Source: UBA9214 sp964443845 (GTDB lineage Bacteria > Pseudomonadota > Gammaproteobacteria > UBA9214). From it: a stretch of 13,002 nt of DNA. Below are positions 7,040-13,002 of this stretch, in pieces. Made by a program: the position numbers and the translations under genes. The stretch's first letter is position 1; each line of letters opens with the position of its first letter. The notes beneath the pieces were generated by a model that saw only the letters and a list, made by a program, of their open reading frames with translations, ran no database searches and was not told the DNA's origin. The stretch is from contig CAYUFA010000071.1 of the NCBI GenBank assembly GCA_964443845.1, positions 1 to 13,002 on the forward strand, in the 5' to 3' direction.

Positions 7040-7174
7040 GAGAACAATACTCCTGCATCGAGCCCGCCGGCGAGATGGCCGGGGCGGTCCAGGCTGAATA
7101 CGTCGGGATGATCGGGGAAACCGGGATGGATACCGCGAGGAACAGGTGCAGACCGGGTGCACGTGACTGCGCGC

Positions 7175-7204
7175 ACTATACAGGAGGGGACCCGCGATAG
7201 CGAA
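7175..7204 (-). promoter_or_regulatory. rhlE: Putative rhlE promoter
   Basis: On the minus strand TATAGT (7180-7175) is a good -10 box; TTCGCT 18 bp upstream (7204-7199) is a weak -35. The predicted start near 7168 gives rhlE an untranslated leader of about 130 nt, long enough for post-transcriptional control. Confidence 0.35.
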
Positions 7205-7333
7205 GCCTTTCTGCGCGGCGCTATACGGATGTTCATGGATGTCCGGTTGTTACCCGGTTACCGGCAAATAGTTTCCCGGCGGACCTGAATAGCGCGTATG
7301 GTAGGTGCAGCTCACTACTAGACAGTGCGCACC

Positions 7334-7358
7334 GCCCATGGACAATCTGACCATGGGC
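7334..7358 (+). promoter_or_regulatory. Inverted repeat in leader of sulfur-globule-type gene
   Basis: GCCCATGG and CCATGGGC (8-bp arms, 9-nt loop) end 21 nt before the ATG and 5 nt before the Shine-Dalgarno region. It could be an operator or an mRNA 5' stabilising hairpin; the sequence does not decide. Confidence 0.4.
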
Positions 7359-7379
7359 CTAACTGGAGAAGTACATATT

Positions 7380-7793
7380 ATGACAATACGTATCAAGCAT
7401 ATGCTTGTCGCCGCACTCGTCGGTGCAGCCGCCATGATGCAGGCACCCAGCCTGTACGCGTGGGGTGGCTGGGGCCCGGGTAGCTGGGGTAATAACGGCA
7501 TGAGTGACATGTTCGGCGATGGCGACGGAGATGGCAGTTTCTCCATGAACATGAGTGGTCATGGCAATGGTAGCGGCTACGGTCGTGGCTATGGCCGTGG
7601 TTACGGCTATAACGGTTATGGTCCGGGCTATGGCTACGGCTATCCCGGTGGCGGTTATGGTCCGGGCTACGGTGGTTACCCGGGCGGCCCCGGTTTTGCC
7701 CAGGGTTATCCCGGTGGTCCCGGCTATGGCGCTGGATACCCGGGTGGTCCCGGATATGCCGCACCGGCTGCGGCGCCAGCTGCGGGCCAGTAG
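7380..7793 (+). CDS. Sulfur-globule-type glycine/tyrosine-rich exported protein
   Basis: The 137-residue product starts with a Sec signal peptide: positive residues at 4-7, a hydrophobic core, and a likely cut after SLYA (A27). The mature part begins WGGWGPGSWGNNG, then has an acidic MSDMFGDGDGDGSFSMNMSG stretch, then Gly/Tyr/Pro-rich repeats. This order recalls the sulfur globule proteins of Allochromatium vinosum (SgpA/SgpB), which form the periplasmic envelope around stored sulfur. Three near-exact 10-residue units (GYPGGPGY plus two residues) occupy 7674-7763. Start: TGGAGAAG stands just upstream of ATG 7380. An earlier ATG at 7305 would put the signal peptide 25 residues in, so I reject it. 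The gene is monocistronic, ended by a strong terminator. No sox or dsr gene is in view, so the assignment rests on composition and motif order. Confidence 0.82.
   Translation: MTIRIKHMLVAALVGAAAMMQAPSLYAWGGWGPGSWGNNGMSDMFGDGDGDGSFSMNMSGHGNGSGYGRGYGRGYGYNGYGPGYGYGYPGGGYGPGYGGYPGGPGFAQGYPGGPGYGAGYPGGPGYAAPAAAPAAGQ
7674..7763 (+). repeat. Three 30-bp in-frame tandem repeats
   Basis: Units at 7674-7703, 7704-7733 and 7734-7763 encode GYPGGPGFAQ, GYPGGPGYGA and GYPGGPGYAA. Codon choice differs between units, so the repeats are older than a very recent slip event. Copy number may vary between strains. Confidence 0.85.
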
Positions 7794-7820
7794 TTCTGCC
7801 CGCATTAGCGCAGGCAGGTA

Positions 7821-7849
7821 AAAGCGGCCCCTCGGGGCCGCTTTTTTTT
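7821..7849 (+). terminator. Rho-independent terminator after sulfur-globule-type gene
   Basis: AAAGCGGCCC-CTCG-GGGCCGCTTT with a T8 run: a 10-bp stem, tetraloop and uridine tract, 28 bp past the stop codon. Confidence 0.95.
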
Positions 7850-8050
7850 GGTTTGGCCCACGGCTGTCCCATGGCAACCAGTCAGCGGGCCGGTGAGCCG
7901 GTCGGCTCACCTCGTTCCCTGCGTTGCTCCCGGTCAGGACATCCTGCCGCCCCCTACCGGGTCCATGCCTGGTCCCCTGGCGCCGGCATTCCTGTCGGCG
8001 TCCCGTAGCGAAAGGGGGCATGCGGGACAGCAGTGCCGACGCTGATCGGT
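7850..8050. other. Intergenic region upstream of metK with two hairpins
   Basis: Two structures stand out. GGTGAGCC-GGTC-GGCTCACC (7892-7911) is a perfect 8-bp hairpin. GTCGGC+GTCCCG (7994-8005) pairs with CGGGAC (8023-8028) and GCCGAC (8035-8040), leaving a 6-nt bulge. Both lie upstream of the predicted metK promoter, so they would be in the metK mRNA only if a second, upstream promoter exists. No recognisable S-adenosylmethionine riboswitch consensus was seen. Confidence 0.45.
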
Positions 8051-8080
8051 TTGGCTTTGTCCGGGTAATCCGGTTATATA
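8051..8080 (+). promoter_or_regulatory. metK: Putative metK promoter, leaderless start
   Basis: TTGGCT (8051-8056), a 17-bp spacer and TTATAT (8074-8079; also TATATA 8075-8080). Transcription would begin near 8086-8087, at the ATG itself. The ATG is preceded by CCCCC, with no Shine-Dalgarno. Confidence 0.4.
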
Positions 8081-8086
8081 TCCCCC

Positions 8087-9265
<1,179 letters not shown>

Positions 9266-9388
9266 GGAACGCCCTGCGCACCGGGTGATTACCGTTGCGG
9301 TCGTGATGCACGGCGCTGCCTGTGTCGTGTGTCGTCCTGGCCAGGCTCGTTGTGACGCAGCAATCTCGTAACGCAGGTGCGATCTCCA

Positions 9389-9441
9389 GGAGATTGCCTC
9401 GTTCCGCCACGGCCTGCGGCCTCGCGGTCCTCGCAATGACG
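9389..9441 (-). repeat. Dispersed repeat copy A (minus orientation)
   Basis: Read on the minus strand, it starts CGTCATTGCGAGGACCGCGA and ends GAGGCAATCTCC. It matches the copies at 10789-10845 and 12791-12847. A partial opposite-strand copy, GACGCAGCAATCTC (9353-9366), lies just to the left, making an inverted pair. Confidence 0.75.
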
Positions 9442-9564
9442 CGGGGCATGAGGCAAGTAAAAGGCAGCCCGTCATCCTGTGCTTGCACCAACTTGCGGGC
9501 AGGATGCACAGGGACCAGGCTGCGGGCGGCCTGGTAGTCCCCATCCCCGGGCAGCACAAGGTGA

Positions 9565-9614
9565 GCCCGCGCAGCGGGCGAGAGTCTGGTCAGGGCCTGC
9601 CGGAGACGGCAGGC
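9565..9614. other. Two adjacent stable hairpins, one with GAGA tetraloop
   Basis: GCCCGC-GCA-GCGGGC (9565-9579) is followed by GCCTGCCG-GAGA-CGGCAGGC (9595-9614), an 8-bp perfect stem closed by a GNRA-type loop. The pair could be part of a structured RNA or another repeat; no known RNA family was recognised. Confidence 0.4.
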
Positions 9615-9725
9615 GAGGCCGTCGCGCGGTAACGGTACCCGGTTCCGGAGGCTGCTTCATCACTGCGTGAATCGCGATGCCGGGCCGGTGAGCGTGCCAG
9701 CCAGTGCCCGACACGGCAACGGTCA

Positions 9726-9754
9726 CTGGCAGCCGGCCTGCCAGCGGCTACACT
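9726..9754 (+). promoter_or_regulatory. yqgE: Putative yqgE promoter with overlapping inverted repeat
   Basis: CTGGCA (9726-9731), 17 bp, TACACT (9749-9754): transcription would start near 9761, one base before ATG 9762. The -35 box lies in the inverted repeat CTGGCAG-CCGGC-CTGCCAG (9726-9744), a possible operator. No Shine-Dalgarno is visible. Confidence 0.38.
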
Positions 9755-9761
9755 TGCTACC

Positions 9762-10448
9762 ATGTGGCGCACCTGTCTGCCGGTATTGCTCAGCCTGTTC
9801 CTGCTGTTCCCGTGGGATGGCGCGCGCGTGGAGGCGGGTTTCCTGGCGCCGGTCCCGATCACTCCAAAGGTACTGCGTACACCCGCGCCCGGCATGCTCC
9901 TCGTGGCCAGCCGTGCCGTCCATGACCGGTATTTCACGGCAACCGTGGTCTTCGTGCTGCAGCATGACGAGCACGGGTCGCTGGGTATCATCATCAACCA
10001 CCCGGCGCAGGTTCGGCTGGGGGACTGGATGCCCGAACTCGACGGCACGCCGCAGGCATCCATGCTGCTGCACTATGGCGGGCCGGTGTATCCGGAGTAC
10101 ATGACGGTCCTGATGGAGAACTGGAAGCCGGAGCAGCGGGAGGACGACCCGGACCGGGTGTTTCACGTCACCGGCAAGCTGTATGCCAGTTTCGACCCGA
10201 GCGTCCTCAAGGAACTGCAGCAGGCCGGCGCGGACCCGCAGCGGCGGCTGCGCTGCTACTTCGGGCACCTCGGCTGGTATGCCGGGCAGCTCGAAAAGGA
10301 GATCCAGAATCACTACTGGCACCTGGTGCCCGGTGACGTGGATGCGGTGTTCGGGTCGGAGACCGGCTCGCTGTGGCAACGCATGATCGAGCGCCTGGAA
10401 CCGCTTGACCGCGTCGTACCGCCCGGCGTTTCGCTGCGTACGCAGTAG
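9762..10448 (+). CDS. yqgE: YqgE/AlgH-family protein with N-terminal signal peptide
   Basis: The 228-residue protein carries the YqgE/AlgH (UPF0301) domain from about residue 40. PGMLLVASRAVHDRYFTATV matches the family start, HDEHGSLGIIINHP is its most conserved block, and GGPVYPEYM and YFGHLGWYAGQLEKEI follow. Cytoplasmic members are about 185 residues and begin almost at this block. Here 39 residues precede it, opening MWRTCLPVLLSLFLLFPW, which looks like a Sec signal peptide cut near VEA|GF (residues 24-26). No lipobox cysteine is seen. The protein is therefore probably periplasmic, or anchored if uncleaved. The family's biochemical role is poorly defined; AlgH was linked to alginate regulation in Pseudomonas. 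The usual partner yqgF (ruvX) is absent. The start has no ribosome-binding site; a later start would remove the hydrophobic segment, but I see no good candidate. Confidence 0.88.
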   Translation: MWRTCLPVLLSLFLLFPWDGARVEAGFLAPVPITPKVLRTPAPGMLLVASRAVHDRYFTATVVFVLQHDEHGSLGIIINHPAQVRLGDWMPELDGTPQASMLLHYGGPVYPEYMTVLMENWKPEQREDDPDRVFHVTGKLYASFDPSVLKELQQAGADPQRRLRCYFGHLGWYAGQLEKEIQNHYWHLVPGDVDAVFGSETGSLWQRMIERLEPLDRVVPPGVSLRTQ

Positions 10449-10990
10449 TGTATGCGCCGCAGGACCGGCGCCGGCTGTTGCGGTATTCGCGCGTTTTCGC
10501 ACTCCTGCGCTGAACAGGGACATTCGCAGGCGCGGACGTTGTCCGCGCTGGATGACTGGCATCGGTCGCGCCCGGGGTGGGCTCCAGCAGCCCCGTATGT
10601 TTCGCAGATACCTGCCTGCAGGCACGGGTGCCGGAATCCACAACCGCCTCGCCGCGCGTGAGTTTCCTGCGTTCGCCAGGAGATTGCTGCGCTGGCCGTT
10701 CCCGGCATCCATGCCTCCCGCGGCACCTGTACGTCCATATATATCGTGCTCGCAGAGACGGGCAGCTATTCACGGTGTCTCATTCCGCCGTCATTGCCAG
10801 GGTCGCGAGGCCGCAGCCCTGGCGGGACGGTGCAATCTCCTGAAGTCGCGCCTGCCACGTAATCACGAATCCGGCCGTTATTCTCGTGCCTGCCTCCGGC
10901 CGGTGCGAGGCATGCAGCAGGTGTGTACACTGGCAGGTAGAGGCCGTGTCCGGTTCGTAGCCGGCCGTGGCGGCGCCCTGCCGGAGGTGA
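10449..10990. other. Intergenic region upstream of glutamate-synthase-like gene
   Basis: About 540 bp without a gene I can support. It contains GCGCGGAC-GTT-GTCCGCGC (10530-10548), the 12-bp palindrome TGCCTGCAGGCA (10613-10624), a repeat fragment CCAGGAGATTGCTGCG (10676-10691, minus orientation) and a fuller repeat copy at 10763-10847. TACACT at 10926-10931 is a possible -10 box for the next gene, but its -35 is poor. Confidence 0.5.
10763..10847 (+). repeat. Dispersed repeat copy B
   Basis: Core CGTCATTGCCAGG...AGGCCGCAG...TGGCGGGACGGTGCAATCTCCTGAAG spans 10789-10845. The preceding CAGCT(A)TTCACGGTGTC is also shared with copy D at 12763, so the unit is about 85 bp rather than only the core. 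Confidence 0.75.
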
Positions 10991-12613
10991 GTGTTGGTTC
11001 GACGCCTGTTTTACCTGCTGGGAGCGATCGTCCTGGTGAGCCTGGCATTGCTGTCACTGGTCCGGCCGGCGCTGCTGTGGTGGCTGGTGGTCATCATCCC
11101 GATCCTGCTCATCGGCCTGTACGACAGTCTGCAATCCCGGCATACCATCCTGCGCAATTTTCCGGTCATCGGGCACCTCCGTTATTTCATGGAGATGCTC
11201 CGGCCCGAAATCCAGCAGTACTTCATCGAGAGCAACATCGATGCCTTCCCGATCGAGCGCGAGTTCCGCAGTCTCGTCTACCAGCGTGCGCGGGGCATGC
11301 TCGAGACCCGGCCGTATGGCACTCAGCGTGACGTGTACCGGGTAGGTTACGAGTGGGCCAGCCATTCGATCGCGGCGCTGCCGCCGCCAGCGGAAGTGCC
11401 GCGGATCGAAATCGGCGGCCTCCGGTGCCGGCAGCCCTATCGGGCAGCGCTGCTGAATATCTCGGCGATGAGCTATGGTGCGCTGTCGTGCAACGCGATC
11501 CAGGCCCTGAACCGTGGCGCAGCGCAGGGAAATTTCGCGCACAATACCGGCGAGGGCGGTATATCCATCTGGCACCTGCAGCCAGGCGGTGACCTGGTGT
11601 GGCAGATCGGTACGGGTTATTTTGGCTGCCGCACGCCGGACGGCACCTTCGATGCGGAGCGTTTTCGCGCGCAGTCGGCACTGCCCGCCGTACGCATGAT
11701 CGAGCTGAAGCTCTCGCAGGGCGCCAAGCCGGGCCACGGCGGGGTGCTGCCCGGCGTCAAGGTGACGCAGGACATCGCCGCGATCCGGGGAGTGCCGGTC
11801 GGGGAGACCGTGATCTCACCGCCGACACACACCGCCTTCACCACGCCGCTGGAGTTACTCGGTTTCATCGATCGCCTGCGCGAACTCTCCGGCGGCAAGC
11901 CGGTCGGGATCAAGTTGTGCGTGGGACGCCGCAGCGACGTGTTCGCCATCTGCAAGGCGATGCTCGAGAGCGGCATCCTGCCCGACTTCATCAGCGTGGA
12001 TGGCGGGGAGGGCGGCTCGGGTGCAGCCCCGCTGGAATTCGCCAATTCCATGGGTATGCCCGCGCGCGATGCCTGGGTGTTCGTGCACAGTGCCCTGCGC
12101 GGGATCGGCGTGCGGGACCAGGTCCGGGTGGTGGCCAGTGGCAAGATCCTGAGTGGATTTCATATCATCCGGGCGCTTGCGCTGGGGGCGGACGTATGCG
12201 CCTCGGCCCGCGGCATGATGCTGGCGCTGGGCTGCATACAGTCCCTGCGCTGCAATACCAATCACTGTCCCACCGGGGTGACCACGCACCTGCCGTCCCT
12301 GGTGCATGGCCTCGATGTCACCGACAAGGCAGAGCGCGTCTACCGATTCCACAAAGCCACCATCCACAGTGCGCTGGAACTGCTGGGCGCCATGGGTTTG
12401 CAGCGGCTGGACGAGTTGCAGCCGCACCACGTCTTTCGCCGGGTGGATGACCTGCGCATTCGCCATTTCGCGGAGCTGTACGACTACCTCGCCCCCGGCC
12501 AGTTGCTGGAGAACAGGCAGGTCCCGGAGAGTATGCGCGTCGAGTGGAGCCTGAGCCGGCCGGACCGCTGGTCACTGTACCCGGAACGCGGCCAGCACGA
12601 TGGTGGCAGTTGA
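10991..12613 (+). CDS. Membrane-anchored FMN-binding glutamate-synthase-like protein
   Basis: The 540-residue protein opens with two hydrophobic segments (about 7-25 and 27-45), then a GltS-type FMN-binding barrel (about 140-500). Motifs: LKLSQGAKPGHGG, KLCVGRR, the flavin-site signature DGGEGGSGAAPLEF, and C415-x5-C421-x4-C426 (CIQSLRCNTNHCPTG), the ligands of a [3Fe-4S] cluster as in GltB. The glutaminase domain and the C-terminal beta-helix of GltB are absent, and no gltD-like reductase gene is nearby. Electrons and ammonia must come from elsewhere, or the substrate is not 2-oxoglutarate. Families of this stand-alone type exist widely but are poorly characterised. Start: GGAGGT at 10983-10988 fits TTG 10994 better (spacing 5) than GTG 10991 (spacing 2); the difference is one residue. 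The gene is flanked by similar repeats on both sides. Confidence 0.93.
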   Translation: MLVRRLFYLLGAIVLVSLALLSLVRPALLWWLVVIIPILLIGLYDSLQSRHTILRNFPVIGHLRYFMEMLRPEIQQYFIESNIDAFPIEREFRSLVYQRARGMLETRPYGTQRDVYRVGYEWASHSIAALPPPAEVPRIEIGGLRCRQPYRAALLNISAMSYGALSCNAIQALNRGAAQGNFAHNTGEGGISIWHLQPGGDLVWQIGTGYFGCRTPDGTFDAERFRAQSALPAVRMIELKLSQGAKPGHGGVLPGVKVTQDIAAIRGVPVGETVISPPTHTAFTTPLELLGFIDRLRELSGGKPVGIKLCVGRRSDVFAICKAMLESGILPDFISVDGGEGGSGAAPLEFANSMGMPARDAWVFVHSALRGIGVRDQVRVVASGKILSGFHIIRALALGADVCASARGMMLALGCIQSLRCNTNHCPTGVTTHLPSLVHGLDVTDKAERVYRFHKATIHSALELLGAMGLQRLDELQPHHVFRRVDDLRIRHFAELYDYLAPGQLLENRQVPESMRVEWSLSRPDRWSLYPERGQHDGGS

Positions 12614-12684
12614 ATCCGGTTCCCTGTGCCGTGACTCCGCAGGCACGGCAGGAGGCGCACGGCAAACCACGCGTTATGGCGTCT

Positions 12685-12762
12685 CGTCATTGCCAGGCGT
12701 TGCAGCGCCGCGGCAACCTCCGGATGCCGGCACCGGCAGTACGGGTTTGCTGCTCGCAATGA
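12685..12762. repeat. Dispersed repeat copy C with inverted termini
   Basis: It starts CGTCATTGCCAGGCGTTGCAG...GGCAACCTCCGG and ends GCTGCTCGCAATGAC. The terminal GTCATTGC/GCAATGAC pair makes the whole 78 bp an imperfect inverted-repeat unit, unlike the one-way copies B and D. Confidence 0.6.
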
Positions 12763-12849
12763 CAGCTGTTTTTCACGCTGTCTTTCCCCCGTCGTTGCGA
12801 GGAGCACGAGGCCGCAGGCCGTGGCGGGACGCAGCAATCTCCTGAAGAT
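12763..12849 (+). repeat. Dispersed repeat copy D
   Basis: CAGCTG...TTCACGCTGTC is followed by the core CGTCGTTGCGAGGAGCACGA...GGGACGCAGCAATCTCCTGAAG (12791-12847). It has the same orientation as copy B, whose start lies exactly 2000 bp upstream. Confidence 0.75.
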
Positions 12850-12862
12850 CGTGCCAGTGTGC

Positions 12863-13002
12863 CTACCTGGCCGCGGGATCCACCGCGAGCAGGTCGACCT
12901 GGAACACCAGCGTGGCATTGGGTGGAATGTCCTCGACGGCACGGGCACCGTAGCCGAGTTGTGGCGGGATCCGCAGCAGGCGGCGTCCACCGGCGCGCAT
13001 GC
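12863..13002 (-). CDS. FKBP-type peptidyl-prolyl cis-trans isomerase, C-terminal part
   Basis: The last 46 residues are in view, on the minus strand, ending at TAG (12865-12863). The sequence (G)MRAGGRRLLRIPPQLGYGAR followed by IPPNATLVFQVDLLAVDPAAR is the classic C-terminal half of an FKBP domain, with the GYG turn and the IPPNATLVF strand that lines the active site. The methionine at the edge is internal: the family reads GMRxGGxRxxxIPP here. Cellular location and any N-terminal signal or dimerisation domain lie outside the window. The gene converges with the glutamate-synthase-like gene across the repeat region. Confidence 0.93.
   Translation of the reverse strand, partial: MRAGGRRLLRIPPQLGYGARAVEDIPPNATLVFQVDLLAVDPAAR

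Larger units (their letters stand above)
9266..9761. other. Repeat-rich intergenic region between metK and yqgE
   Basis: About 500 bp with no credible gene and no T-tailed terminator. It holds a dispersed-repeat copy at 9389-9441 with a fragment at 9353-9366, inverted repeats CATCCTG/CAGGATG (9473-9479, 9500-9506), and the hairpins described at 9565-9614. Confidence 0.6.
12614..12862. other. Repeat-filled intergenic region
   Basis: Nearly the whole 249 bp between the convergent glutamate-synthase-like and FKBP genes is made of repeat copies C and D. No separate terminator with a T-run was found. Confidence 0.6.

Noticed and set aside
7040..7162. 41-residue N-terminal extension of RhlE
   Set aside because: The Arg/Pro/Ser-rich extension is unlike RhlE, lacks a ribosome-binding site, and AGGAG precedes the ATG at 7039.
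7305..7379. Earlier start for the sulfur-globule-type protein
   Set aside because: It would bury the signal peptide 25 residues in and spans the leader hairpin; ATG 7380 has TGGAGAAG upstream.
7674..7763. Possible CRISPR-like array
   Set aside because: The 30-bp units are contiguous, have no spacers and encode in-frame peptide repeats.
7850..8086. S-adenosylmethionine or S-adenosylhomocysteine riboswitch before metK
   Set aside because: No consensus core or pseudoknot pattern was found, and the best promoter lies downstream of the hairpins.
9723..10712. Minus-strand open frame (329 codons) opposite yqgE
   Set aside because: No recognisable motif; the plus strand carries the conserved YqgE blocks.
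10405..11331. Plus-strand open frame (308 codons) spanning the gap and the start of the glutamate-synthase-like gene
   Set aside because: It overlaps the true gene in another frame, crosses repeat copy B, and has an Arg/Ala/Pro composition typical of non-coding GC-rich frames.

Overview
The window is GC-rich bacterial DNA. A predicted sulfur-globule protein (7380-7793), a RhlE-type DEAD-box helicase, a CspA-family protein and a YqgE/AlgH-family protein together suggest a sulfur-oxidising gammaproteobacterium, perhaps of the Chromatiales or a related order. This placement is inferred from family content only. I recognise eight complete genes and one partial gene with good confidence. A further partial glycosyltransferase-like gene runs off the left edge.

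Layout. (1) 1-3208, minus strand: a two-gene unit of an acetolactate-synthase-like thiamine-diphosphate enzyme, then 5 bp later a GT2-like glycosyltransferase open at the left edge. (2) 3316-4449, plus strand, divergent: a HAD-superfamily hydrolase, then a small cysteine-rich zinc-ribbon protein that probably has its own promoter. (3) 4709-7039: an RNA and cold-response block of CspA-family protein, strong terminator and small RRM protein on the plus strand, then rhlE on the minus strand, convergent with them. (4) 7380-7793: an exported glycine/tyrosine-rich sulfur-globule-type protein with a strong terminator. (5) 8087-9265: S-adenosylmethionine synthetase, apparently monocistronic. (6) 9762-10448: a YqgE/AlgH-family protein that carries a signal peptide. 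(7) 10991-12613: a membrane-anchored FMN/Fe-S glutamate-synthase-like protein. (8) 12863-13002, minus strand: the C-terminus of an FKBP-type peptidyl-prolyl isomerase.

The right half (9266-13002) has long intergenic spaces with several copies of a dispersed repeat of the CGTCATTGCGAGG...GCAATCTCC type. Two similarly oriented copies flank the glutamate-synthase-like gene. The left half instead has two short hairpins sharing GCAGGAGCGG, which resemble REP elements. metK and the YqgE-family gene both have promoter-like -10 boxes ending only 6-7 nt before the ATG and no visible Shine-Dalgarno, so their mRNAs may be leaderless.

Functional reading. The RNA-handling genes (cold-shock protein, RRM protein, RNA helicase) plausibly serve the same response. 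The TPP-enzyme/glycosyltransferase pair with its divergent HAD phosphatase may be a small biosynthetic pathway for a sugar or glycoside that I cannot name. No CRISPR array, tRNA, rRNA, transposase or phage gene was seen.
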